Below are positions 10,105 through 25,823 of a DNA stretch of 64,000 nucleotides, in pieces (the first letter of the stretch is position 1; every line of letters begins with the position of its first letter). Source of the stretch: Kalaharituber pfeilii (taxonomy: Eukaryota; Ascomycota; Pezizomycetes; Pezizales; Pezizaceae); NCBI GenBank assembly GCA_015179045.1, contig WHUZ01000017.1, positions 1 through 64,000 on the forward strand. The letters run 5' to 3'. The translations under genes and the position numbers were made by a program. The notes beneath the pieces are model-generated. The model saw nothing but the letters and a program-made list of their open reading frames with translations, had not been told where the DNA came from and ran no database searches.

Positions 10105-10592
10105 TGTTACGGCTAAGGTAAGGCTTACGGGAAATACCTGGAACCCCCGCCCGAATCGCTGTAAGGCGTATGCTGAAGATGTGACTGATCACCACTAGGC
10201 AACGCAGGGATTCATATCGGCCCATGGACCGGCGGGTGGCTAATGAAGTGTGTGTCAAGCAGTAAATCGTATGATAGCACTGCACAGCGCTTACCAATTG
10301 TCATTAATATGCGCACATGTATTAATTGCTACTATTGCTACTTCTAATGCATGTTTTTACTACGTCTCCTTATCTATAATCATCATGTCATTGTCATATC
10401 ATGTTGGCGGCCAGGAAGTCTATATAAACGGGCCGGATAGATAGCTAGAAGAAATCAAGACACTAGCGGTGTTCTAAGTTGAACTCTCACTTAACGCTCT
10501 CGCGTAACCTTTTGCCGTCCGCTTCGCTGCCTTCGCGAAACCGTAGTCGCCTCAGAGCCACTCTCGCGAGCCCAGCGACGCCTACGCTAACA
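10105..10592 (+). repeat. gypsy 3' LTR (488 bp)
   Basis: It is a gap-free match to 4680-5167 with five substitutions, all C or G here against T or A in the 5' copy. It is followed at once by the target duplication CGTAG (10593-10597). Beyond that the interrupted copia LTR resumes. Confidence 0.96.
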
Positions 10593-10597
10593 CGTAG
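10593..10597. repeat. target-site duplication CGTAG
   Basis: CGTAG at 10593-10597 repeats CGTAG at 4675-4679 exactly on the other side of the gypsy element. Five bases is the usual duplication size for this group. It confirms a single intact insertion. Confidence 0.92.
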
Positions 10598-10601
10598 GTC
10601 A

Positions 10602-11821
10602 CGTTATTAAGTTTTACTTTTTATAGCTATTAATAATTAATACTTAGAAAATTGAGAAAATAAGTTTGTATCAAACTAATAACTAATTTATTACTAGTTA
10701 ACTATTATAAAGGTAGTAAATATAAAAAGTTATTATCTATTAAGTCAAAAAAATATTTAATTAGTAATACTTATTAGTCCTTTATATAGCTTATATAGTA
10801 CTTATTATATAACTGTAACACCTTTCTAACTATTATACATTACTTATATTACATATATATATTTTATATATACTTATATTTTTTACTTTTTATATACTTT
10901 ACTAGCTACTTATACTATAGTTATAGTAAATCTATAATAAAAGTAATATATATTACTTATAATAGTTTTACTAATTATATATAATTATTATATAGATAAT
11001 AATTCTAATAATTATTAGTATTAAGAGTAGAATTTATATTATTATATATTTTTATTATATTAATACTTCTATATTTATTTTTCTATTTTATAAGATAGTA
11101 TTAATATATTATAATTATATTATTAGTTATTAATAAGTTATATATAATAAATACTTAAAATATAAATTTAAACTATTACTATTAATTAGAAAGAATTAAG
11201 ATACTAATAGTATTTTAAGTTTATTTTAAACTTTTACCTTTATTACTTATCTTTTTATTCTTTTTTTTTATTACTTAACTTTAGCTATAATACTTCTATA
11301 AAACTATTACTTTTTTATAATATTTAAGAGCTTATATATAATATTTAGTAACTATTTTAGTAGCTATTTTATTAATTATTTTTATAACTATTTTAATAAT
11401 TATTTTTATAACTATTTTAAATTTTATTTTTATAACTATCTTAACTTATTTAATAATTACTTTTATAATACTTATTATAAAGATTATTTTTACTTTTTTT
11501 ATATTTTTATAAACTTTATATTATAATATTAAATTATATACTTATTTCTACTACTTGTATTAATATTATTAATAATAGTTTACTTATTTTCTTATTTATA
11601 TTATTTATTTTAATATTATTATTTTATTTTTATATAAAACTACTTTTATCTACTCCATTTTAATAATTCTTTTCAATAGTAATATATTTATTTTATATAA
11701 ACTTTGCTATAAAAATAACCTAAAAGTAGATTAATATATACAATATATTATATAATACAAATATATACTAGTTAGACATTCAAATACTTTTGAAACTAGC
11801 TAGTACAAAATGATTTTTTTC
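10602..11821. repeat. CpG-free AT-rich block, RIP-like
   Basis: About 1.2 kb made almost wholly of A and T, with TA, TTA and TATA steps dominating. I find no CpG between about 10610 and 11820, and CpA and TpG are scarce. RIP in Pezizomycotina turns C to T, mainly in CpA, and produces this kind of sequence from duplicated DNA. No open frame or element domain can be recognised. An AT-rich mitochondrial insertion or centromere-type DNA are alternatives that composition alone does not exclude. Confidence 0.7.
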
Positions 11822-12530
11822 TAACGTATCAACTATCATACACTAATAGAAAGAACAGCATAATCTCACTTTTATAACTAGAGCCGCCACAAGATAGCAT
11901 ATGCCAAACTTCTCAGAAGAAGACACTATGTTTTTGATTGAAGCAACAAAAAAAAGACAAAAATTAAAATAGTACAAATAAAATAGTCAAATTCCCCGCC
12001 GTCAAACCAAGCAACAACGGTCATGAAAATTGCCAACCTATCTAAAGAAACTAACACGAAATGAACAGAAAAGAACGGAAAGCTGCCAATTCGCACCCAT
12101 AATAACTTAAAATTGTGAAGATAACGTGCATGGACTAGGAAAAAAGAAAAAAGTAAATTTATTACAAATACGACCAAAGGCGGGCCATATAATCGAAAAG
12201 AAAAGAGCAGATAAAGATTGCGAACAACAGAAAACCAAGACAGTATACTTCCAAAGAGTAAGAAATACCTCCCCACCAAATAAGAATACTAAGAAATGCC
12301 ATAGGGTATACCACATAGTTTTTATAGGAATGAGAAAAGTAATAAGTAAAAAGAAAAACGAAGTAAAAAGAAATCAAAGAAATAACAGATGTGCTCTATT
12401 TCCACTCCCCAAAACCAGATAACTCCAAAATACCAATCAACACCGGAACTCATCATATCTTACAACCTCCTATATATTGAACGTCTTCGAAAATAAAGAT
12501 GGTGTCTTAACATAGTGATGTCACGAACAC
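11822..12530. other. intergenic, 3' flank of the Arf-GEF gene
   Basis: About 700 bases between the AT-rich block and the stop codon of the Sec7 gene. It is A/T-biased but contains CpG and looks like ordinary 3' flank with many A runs. No gene is supported; the short frames on both strands are unconserved. Confidence 0.6.
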
Positions 12531-15500
12531 CTATGCCTCGTTATTCGTTGAGTGCGTGACATCCAGCTTCTCCTCTTGCTGTGAACTACGACCAACACTA
12601 AGAGGCTCGGTGGTATATTCTAGCTTCGCCTCAAACCTCCCTTCAGACTTCACTTCCGAATTCTGTCGGCTGAGACCGGCAAAGTTGCCACCATTAGGAT
12701 CCGGAGTCAAAGATACCTTATGTCGTTTGAAGCGCTCCTCCGGTGGCAGGGACTGCCATTCGGAACCAAATGTAATCACAGAGGCTTTCTTGCCTACACA
12801 ACCCATTAGTATATGCCATAGAATCACGAGGCCTATAGCCGAACGCTTACCATGCAAAGTGAAACTGCCTGATCCACGTGCAAGTCCCTCCTCCTGGGTC
12901 TCCCCATTTTTGTCTGCTCCATCTTTCAATTCGGATGAAAAATCCTTCGACTTCTTGCTCCTATGCCCTGGAACATGTGCTTCTCGGAGTGTTTTTTGAA
13001 GGCCACGGCGGAGTTTAGGAATCGAGCCAGACTCCTTCTTCACCTTGTCGTTCTCCGATCCTTTCTCAATTTCAAATTCCAGTTCTTCCTCAGACCGATT
13101 GGCAGAATGATTGCTAAAGCTGGTTCCAATACTATGAGAATCTGCTCCATTCGTTGCTTCATTGATAGGTGGAGCAAGAGACGATGCGGACGCTGGGCGC
13201 TGGGTGGCTGAAGAAATGGAACTTCTGGGTTTCCGCTCGGCAGGAAGGAAAGGCATGTCCCATGAGTCTTCAGCCGTCGCATCAGGAAGATCTAGGGCGG
13301 GAACTGAATCCACCGGCGAATGAGGAGCTATGCCACAGTCTGCTTGACTGGGCGCTAGCAATTCTGCAGTTGTTGCTGGACCTTCTTGAGTACGAGAATG
13401 AGTGCTGGTCTTGCTTGAACGGCGTGGGGTTGAGAACATGGCCGACTTTCGAGCTTGTTCATTCATGGTCCGTTTTTCTTCCTCCATATCAAGTGCAAGA
13501 ATGTCACGATGGCACTTCAGCTTCCACATATCGATCCGCACCCATTGAAGTTTCGCAGCGAGGGCTCCGGCTGCAAGCACAACCTGCTCCCGCGTTTTTC
13601 CTTGGACAGGGGTAAGAATCGACAAGTGTCTTGCATTTCTTAGATATGCATCCAACTGCTTGCTTGCGGCCTCCAGCCGCTCTTCTGAGTCGAGGATCTT
13701 TTGCTGAACAATTTGACGACGAGCGTTGGAAATTTCTGCTGCTAATTGATGGTCAATTCCACCTTTCAGTATTGAAACCTCCCCAGAAGGCGAATCAACT
13801 ACGTGAGCACCAGATGGATTTCCCATTCTACGAATCACCCGAACTCTCTGCCCTTCGTAATTCCCTCCTACAACCCCTCGCATTCGCACACCGGCAGTTC
13901 GGAAAGTAGCTGCATAGTTGAGTTTGGCTAACCAATCATTCATTTCCCCCTCCGACTCTGCCAAAAAGTATTCCTGAACGCCACCATGCCGGATGAAAGC
14001 AAATGCATACTTGTGCTTCTTGTAACTGTTGTCAAGCAATGCAACCGCATCATCTGTGGAAACCAACGCATCTGGTTTGAAGTGATTGAGAGGGGGCGTG
14101 AAAATGACCGCAGTTTCAGTGTTCCCAGCCTTCTGATGCTGCTCCAGTTGTCCCATTAGGTTCTTAATCCAGCTGACGTTTCGGAAGAAGTATAGTTGTG
14201 ATCCTGTCAACATAGCGCCCCATTCCTGCCATGGATCCCTCATTTTCTTTTTCTTTGTATCTTTCCGCCACAAAATGCCCACTTTTGTTACCTTTATATC
14301 AACAAGGCCAGGATCAGCATCCTGAGGGTTTGCAACTGTTTTCGGTGACATGAAAGCGTCGGGTCTTGATCGAGGAGAAACGATTTGGAGGACTGCATAG
14401 CGAAAGAATGATTTGTGAAGGCCAGAGATGTCCAGTTTGTTCGCTGTACCTAAATAGCTGTATGGATCCTCAACTTCAAGGACGTCCTTCAAGGAAGGCC
14501 GCAATATGTCCAGTCGATGTTCCATGATCAAGGCATATGGATCAACTGGTTCTTTATTACTGATATTCCTTTTACTGTCGGTACTAACCCGTCCAAAAAG
14601 CCCTCGCTTGGGCTTTTGAGGCACAATTTTCTCACCGTTGATGTCGAAGTCGTCCTCCACATGAATAAATGGGGTATATGTAATATTTGAATAGAAGCAC
14701 TTTTTGTTGTTAGTAGGCAGTTCATGCATGTCAACAAAGAATACATACCTCCAGAATATCATTGGTGACTCCTTCTCCTTGAGAATTCTTGACGTAATCC
14801 GCTTTCTGCATTTTGTGCCGATTGTTCTTGTTGAAAACATCGGTATGAAGAATCAAAAGCGAAAATGCAATGAAATATGCTTGTTCTACTACCAAGTCAA
14901 TTGACGAATTAAATTGTAGCCAAGTGGGCCAATCATACCAGGTGAAATGTAGATATCTGGATTACATTCATGATATCGCTCCGCAAAGGCTTGTATCACG
15001 CGATCAATCTGCTGCGTTTCTTTTGGAAGCTCCGCCTCCATCAACAATTTCCTAATCTATCAGTATCATTATAGTTCCAATATTGCTCATGCCGAACTTA
15101 CCTAATCGCCATGTCCATGGGGTCATCCCGGAACTCGAAAGTCCCCATATATGCCTTCAGCACTGCAACATGAAATGCATCATCTGACCTAGCAAGTAGA
15201 GATGCCACAACACTCTTGCTCACAGCCTTCTCCATCCGGGAAAGGTACATTTGTGGTGTATCTCCATTCTGGCGCTCTGGCATCATAAGCTTTTCTTTGG
15301 AAGCAGCTACTGAGTTTTGGGTGTTGGAGCCATTACCGGGTGCTGGGGAGGGACCTCTGGTTAGTGTCCCAGGAGTACCAGGCTCACTTTCCCTCCTTAT
15401 GCGCAGGCCGAATAAACCACTAATACTGTTCCTACTCTCGGCGGTGTTAAGCGTCATACTACGACCCCGCGATAATCCGGTCTGTTGCCGCAGTGATGTA

Positions 15501-16471
15501 GGATTCGACCGTGACGAGCGCATTGATGCCGTTGAGTTCGACCGGATGAGTGGTGTGCCCGGACCAGCCAGTCCCAGAGATGACACTGCCAAAGTGGTAG
15601 AAGCATTTTGAGGTCGGTCCACCACTGTATTCGCCCTAGATAAACTCGGGACGGTTGACGATGCGCTCGGAATTCCGGATTGCGGCGCTGTAATTGTTTC
15701 AACTTTTGTCTCTGTTGTCTGTACAGCTTCCTTTTCAATCTTTGGGGGTAGTGGAAAGAGATGTTGAGGGCCTTTTTTGCGGCGAGGTATCTTCCAAAAG
15801 GTGGTTGTTGTTGACACTGTATGGGTCGTTGTGGTAGTGACCGCAATTTGCTCAGCAGAACTCGCAGTAGACCGTGATGATTCTGATAGTCTAGGTGCTG
15901 GGATTGAGAGGGTATTTGTATGTTCGTCGTACGGCGGTGGACCACTGCTCGACGGGGGGTCTGGAGTTGTTGTTCCTGGCCTCTCTGGTGTTTCAAAGGT
16001 CACCCGGCTTACACGCATCGCACTGTTTGTCCGAATTGGCCCCTCCTCTGTACCTCGATAGAGCGAAGAAGGACCTGGTGACGTTGCAGGCAATGGACGA
16101 TTCGGACTATGCGCTGACCTGGCCCGGAAATAGCTCCTACCTGAGGAACTGGTTGGTCCATCCGAAGTTGGAGCGGTCCTGATAATTGACGGTGGATGCG
16201 GAAGCGGAGGTGCGTTTTTGCTGTCGTACTTCCTCGCCCTGTGACCCAGCAACGGATCTGATAAATTCCGAAGGCGTAACAGACTGAAAGTTCGCCGTGG
16301 CGGGTGGCCATCGTGCGGCACGCCCAACGTATCTGTCTTGCGGGGCATCAGGCAGCTACCAGCAGAGCCTAGTCTTTCGCTGTATGTCTGGTTGACGTAA
16401 TCCGGTACCTCAGTGCTTGGCCTCCGCAGGTTTGACTCGCTCTTGCGATGTATCCCAATCTTGAAGTCCAT
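12531..16471 (-). CDS. SYT1: Sec7/PH-domain Arf guanine-nucleotide exchange factor (Syt1-like)
   Basis: Exons on the minus strand: 16471-15102, 15051-14939, 14885-14749, 14699-12851 and 12793-12531, together 1243 codons plus stop. The start is ATG at 16471 (MDFKIGIHRKSES); the open frame to 16531 begins with TTG and is Pro-rich. Residues 1-400 are Ser/Pro-rich. A Sec7 domain follows (about 430-600) with LPKETQQIDR, where Glu is the expected glutamate finger that drives GDP release from Arf, and TPFIHVEDDF at its end. A PH domain lies near 640-780 (WQEWGAMLTGSQLYFF, ESEGEMNDWLAKLN), then a helical segment and a disordered acidic tail. Length and layout match yeast Syt1, an Arf GEF of the secretory pathway; the smaller Yel1 is the alternative. 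The last intron (57 bp) is stop-free. Confidence 0.88.
12794..12850 (-). other. stop-free 57-bp intron near the Sec7 gene 3' end
   Basis: Minus-strand GTAAGC donor, TACTAAT branch-like site and TGTGTAG acceptor define a 57-base intron. Its length is a multiple of three and it has no in-frame stop, so retention would add 19 residues. Removal joins LHG to KKASVITFGSEW, which reads more naturally. Confidence 0.75.
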
Positions 16472-18045
16472 TCGCAGCAAGAACGGGGGGGCAGGAGGGG
16501 GGGAGGAGGTGCGCACGCGGGGGAGGGGCAAGCTGGAGGCGTGAGGGGCTTTCTGTGATATTTTATTGGGGGGGGGGGTTGGTTGGTTGGTTGGTTAGTT
16601 GGTTGGGTTGGTTGGGTTGGTTGCAGAGAATTATAGGTGGGCAACGTTTAATTCAGGTCATGCTCGGTCTGCCAAGCCGTTCGATAGTTTTTCTGCTTCG
16701 TTCAGCAGGAATTGACGTGATGGGGGTGATGGGGTGATGGAAAGAAGTCGAAAGTGGGTGCAGTGGCGGGACAATTCGACGAGCGGGAGCAATTACTAGT
16801 GTATTTCTAGACTCGCGGGTGTTGTATGTATTTTTGTGTTTGCTGCGCTGGGGGGGATTTCCTTTCCTCACATTTTGCGGGTCAGCGTGCTGAAACCGAT
16901 CTGCGGGCCGCCTGAGCGTGGCGAGGGAAAGGGGCATCCTGCGCGACAGGCAGCCCTGCCCATGCGCGGCCGTGGGAGAGCTCCTGGCGAGGCCAGCCGC
17001 TTGCTTGCACCGACCAGCGTTCTAGCGCGCACGAGAGCGGCTCTAGCGCCATCCCGTGCGCGAGCGATGCACCTCTCTCTTCGCTCTGGCATAGCATACA
17101 TATCATAGCACTAATGCCCCGCGCGCGCGTGGCCTTCTAGGGAGATCTCCTCTTTCCTTTTTTCTTATTCTTTCCGCCCGACAGCAGAGCAGGGCCGACG
17201 TGCCTGCCCGGGCAGCGCCGTGCGTGGAGGGTGGCCAGGCTGCGGTGGGCCAGGAGGCGGTGCGGCTCAGCAGCCAAGCCAGCCAAGCCAGCCAAGCCAG
17301 CCAAGCAGGCGTTGTCGCGCCCCCCGCCGCCCCGGCCCGGCACGAAAGTGCCCCCGGCCTGCCAAGACCCCGTCGAGTCATCCTTCGCCCGCGCCAAGCG
17401 CGCTGCGACCACCGGAGACGCTCGTCGCAGAGCCCGTCGAGCCTCTCGAAGCGGACGGGCACGCCCCGTCCCAGTAGGTACAAGTAACTGCACCCCCCCC
17501 TCCTCTCTCCAGCGCTCTCGCCGTCTGACTTGATAAGGCTCTCCTCCTCTCCCAAGTTCCGTCCTCGCCCCTTCCCCCCCCTCCCGCTCGCGCTCGCCTA
17601 ACATTCGGCCGCTTCAGCCCCCCTGGACCAAGGCATACCTAGTGCTTAGTGCTCCTGTACGTCCGCTGACGCATTGCTTGTTCTTGTTCAGCCATGAATC
17701 AAATAAAATTTCTCAGCGAGTGCCGCTCCTGCTCCCCGTGGCCGCAGAGTGATCTGTCGTGCGAGCGTCGCAGCTCTGTGATTCGCTGGACAACCTTGAC
17801 ATGCATACGTTAAGTACTATCATAGTACATATGCTAACCGGCCCTCGTCCCTAGAACACTCCCGACACACTCCCCCGCTGTTGGAAAAAAGTATTCCTGT
17901 GATCTCGCTCTTCACCCCGCTGCCCCGCCCCCCCCCCCCCCCCCCCCCAACCCCCCCAACCCCCCAAATCCCCGCCCAGACTGCCAGCACTGTACATATC
18001 CTAGATCTCTGACAGAAAAGACGATACACACCAAAGTTTCCCGGC
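16472..18045. other. divergent intergenic region between the Arf-GEF and ECM14 genes
   Basis: About 1.57 kb holding the promoters of two divergently transcribed genes. It contains a TTGG-type run (about 16577-16621), a GCCAAGCCA-type run (about 17272-17310) and a C21 tract (17928-17948) followed by more C runs just before the ECM14 start. Long frames here (up to 155 codons) come from GC-rich low complexity and show no domain. Confidence 0.6.
17928..17948. repeat. poly(C) tract, C21
   Basis: An uninterrupted run of 21 C lies about 100 bases upstream of the ECM14 start codon, followed by two shorter C runs separated by AA. Confidence 0.9.
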
Positions 18046-19759
18046 ATGCGTACAGGCTACTTGTTTTTTGGAGCCGCCGTGCTCTCATCTGTGGCCAACG
18101 CTGCAACAATTCCCGCGATTCCTCACACCGACAATGATATTACGTCGCTGCCAGAACTCGAGGAGAAACCGGCGCCTTGGGCAGAGCGGCTTAAGGCTGG
18201 ATTCCGTGAGAAGGTTCTCGGCAGGCCAAATCGACATAAACAGCGGGAACATGCGCAGACGTATTTCGGATCATCGCTCATGACCAAATATGCTGGTGAT
18301 ATAGTGCTCAGGTTCAACCTTACAACACAAGCAGAGGCTTTGGCTCTAGTTGAAGCTTCGCAAGTGCTCTTTCTTGATGTGTGGTCTGCCACGAAAGAGC
18401 ATGTGGACATCCGAATACCTGAACGAGATGTGAGGCCCACCTTTTTTTGTACATGTAACAGTTTCTCACAACTCTCCAGGTTCCATCTCTCCTTGGACTG
18501 CTACCCAACTCCTTACAACATGCACACACCCGCTTGCTGCCCGACCTCGGTCGGGCAGCCCAAGACACCTTTCCAGGCGCCCAGAAGCCGTTCGCTAACC
18601 CTCTTCTCGAAGATACCGCACGTATTGTCACTAACAATATATACTTTCGTGACTATCAACCTTTGTCTGTGATAGTGCCATGGATAAAGCTCCTCGAATC
18701 CCTCTTCCCTTCCTATGTTCAAGCAATCTCAATTGGTAAGAGCTACGAAGAGCGAGATATCATGGGCCTACGAGTTGGAACGCGGCCACCAGATGGACAG
18801 CGCAAGCAAGCAATTATTGTCACCGGAGCAGCGCATGCTCGAGAATGGATCAGTGTTTCGACGGTGTCATATCTTGCATACTCGTTCATTACTAGCCACA
18901 TGAAGGATAAGGAAATCACCGCCTTAGTAGACGAGTTTGATTGGATATTTATTCCTACACTGAACGTTGACGGGTATGCGTATACATGGGAGCATGACAG
19001 GTTATGGCGCAAGAACAGACAGCCAACCAGCCTGTCCTTCTGTAAGGGAATTGACCTGGACAGGGCATACAATGTGCACTGGGAAGATCAACAGACCCAA
19101 ACGAACCCATGTAGTGACAGTATGATACCCCCATATTCTCCATTTTCACATGATGACTTACATGACGCTAGACTTTCCCGGGGAATCTCCATTTGAGGCT
19201 GTCGAATCGAAGCGGTTAGCAGACTGGATGCACCAAATGAAGCTGGATGACGTTGATTTTGCAGGATATGTTGACTTCCACTCTTACTCCCAGCAAAGTA
19301 CGACCAATCGCTCAATTCAGTTTGGTTTTGCACGCATGATACTAATTCTCGTCTGCAGTCCTCTATCCATATTCCCATACGTGCGACGTTCTCCCTCCCG
19401 ACCTCGAAAACCTTGAAGAACTCGCCATGGGTCTTGCCAAAGCCATCCGTCTCCGCTCTGGTGAGCATTATGAAGTCACCTCCGCATGCGGTTCTTCCGG
19501 CTTCTTTACCTCCCCACAAACTGGTGGTGGCGGAAGCGCACTCGACTACATGTACACCCATCACGTGCCCTACGCGTACCAGATTAAGTTGAGAGATACC
19601 GGAAGCTACGGATTCTTACTACCAAGAGAGAATATTATTCCGACTGGAGAGGAAAGTTTGGCAGTACTTAAATACTTTGGGGAGTTTTTGAGTGAGGGGA
19701 AGGCTAGAAGTACGCAAGAAGTGAAGAAGCAGGAGATGGAAACGGAGCTAAGGAAGTAG
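18046..19759 (+). CDS. ECM14: Ecm14-type metallocarboxypeptidase-like pseudoenzyme (M14 family)
   Basis: Exons 18046-18429, 18480-19119, 19172-19297 and 19359-19759 give 516 codons plus stop. An N-terminal hydrophobic segment with a likely cleavage after SSVANA marks a secreted or vacuolar protein, then a propeptide and an M14 carboxypeptidase domain. Zinc ligands are kept: H and E in HAREW and H in FHSYSQ. The position of the catalytic Glu of carboxypeptidase A (ELRDTG) reads KLRDTG, a Lys, and the substrate-binding Asn-Arg pair reads Asp-Arg (DLDRAY). Fungal Ecm14 is known as an inactive carboxypeptidase-like protein linked to cell-wall phenotypes in yeast. All three introns have GT..AG ends; the third holds TACTAAT. 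Confidence 0.92.
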
Positions 19760-19951
19760 CTTTGAATGTTTCAAGACCCCCTTCATTGCACATTTTTGGT
19801 GTGTGTGTGTGTGCGCATGTTCCGTTTTTGGTAATTTGCTTGCTTCGCCTGACATTAGTTGCGGAAACTTTGGGTTTCATATGATTCAAGTTGGTATTGG
19901 GGCATGTGTGGGTTTTTTTTAATAGTTGAACTGTACTGGTTGCTTGCGTTG

Positions 19952-20003
<52 letters not shown>

Positions 20004-20407
20004 ATGACAAGATAGTTCATTTAAGGCTTTTCGGTTTGCTTTTTTGGGGCAATTGGTATATCATATTTTCGGAGTCTTTATTGTCAAGAAATGCCAATTT
20101 GAGGGAATGCTAGGATAGGGGCTGCTACTGCTGCTGCTGCTGCGGGTTCAACAGACAAATCTTGCTATATGCTCATGCGAATCGTTATTCCAACCAAGCG
20201 GAGGATCTTTGAAGCGAACCATCTGATCTTATACCTGTTCGTTTTGTTGATGAGTCCTCTTGCAATAGTCTGTTCATCATAATGCCGCTGTACTTTACTA
20301 AAAGACAAATATCAAACCTTGTACTAATCCAGTTGATTACCTGTATGATACCGTGGTACTTTTTTCACAGAACCAATAAAGCCAATAATAAACCCAACAC
20401 CAACAAC
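19760..20407. other. convergent 3' region between ECM14 and DHFR
   Basis: About 650 bases between two converging genes. It contains a short TG run (about 19799-19813) and a T45 tract (19957-20001). AATAAA-like hexamers occur on the plus strand near 20375-20390. No coding feature is supported. Confidence 0.6.
19957..20001. repeat. poly(T) tract, T45
   Basis: An uninterrupted run of 45 T lies about 200 bases after the ECM14 stop codon. It gives the 84-codon frame here its poly-Phe stretch, which is not a real protein. Confidence 0.9.
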
Positions 20408-21618
<1,211 letters not shown>

Positions 21619-21819
21619 TTACGAACAGAATTCCTCAGCTGCTTAATTGGTCAATACCTACCCTACCCCACATAACTCAGGGTAACGACTTCACTTAATT
21701 CCATCCCCAGTTGGGTGCAACCCCACACCTCTAATATCAACACAGCATCCAAAACTTACAATAAATTCTCAATATTTCCAACGTTCTCCACCTTCAATTT
21801 ACCCCCTACCCCCATCCTC

Positions 21820-21899
21820 TTCGGACGCCAATGACTATGTTCGGACACCAATGACTATGTTCGGACACCAATGACTATGTTCGGACACCAATGACTATG
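21820..21899. repeat. 20-bp tandem repeat, four copies
   Basis: The unit TTCGGACACCAATGACTATG occurs four times head to tail. The first copy differs by one base (GACG for GACA) and the last three are identical, so expansion is likely recent. Confidence 0.95.
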
Positions 21900-22030
21900 T
21901 ATATATATTTACAACTGCCTTTTGGCTCGTTTGCCACAACATCCACACACTAGATTAATCAAAGATGATGCCCTTTGCAATGCAAAATTTCCACTGATGG
22001 AGGGAGAAAAAGAAAAAAATTCACAAGGGC

Positions 22031-22057
22031 AAAAAAAAAAAAAAAAAAAAAAAAAAA
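22031..22057. repeat. poly(A) tract, A27
   Basis: An uninterrupted run of 27 A lies about 300 bases beyond the chloride channel stop codon. On the transcribed strand it is a T run. Confidence 0.9.
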
Positions 22058-22344
22058 TCAAACAAATGAAGCAGGAAAGAAAACAGTGACACGCCCAGCT
22101 GCAATAGGATACACGCTGTATTTCTAACTGAAAAACAAAAGATAAGACTGTGAAAGGAATATATAAAGAAATGAATTACAATGGTGGGATCCACATGTGA
22201 ATAAATCTGAGAGCCCTTCACCAGTGTCCCCCACCCCTTTTTCTCTCCGCTTTATTATCTGTAATCCATAGAATGCAATGCCCATTTGAAGGAAACAAAA
22301 TGCTGGCAATTGAGAGAGTCGTAGTATTACTGTGCTCCCATTAT

Positions 22345-25823
<3,479 letters not shown>

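Larger units (their letters stand above)
4680..10592 (+). mobile_element. Ty3/gypsy chromovirus, non-functional body, near-identical LTRs
   Basis: The element is bounded by two 488-bp direct repeats (TGTTA...CTAACA) and flanked by the 5-bp target duplication CGTAG (4675-4679 and 10593-10597). The interior on the + strand carries gag, RT, RNase H, integrase and a terminal chromodomain, the order of Ty3/gypsy chromoviruses. Every domain is cut by stops or frame changes, and three kinds of tandem repeat interrupt the body. The LTRs differ at five positions only. The insertion lies inside the copia LTR, so it is the younger of the two elements. Confidence 0.95.

Noticed and set aside
16471..16531. 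Twenty-residue N-terminal extension of the Sec7 protein
   Set aside because: It begins with TTG, is Pro-rich by composition, and an ATG follows at 16471.
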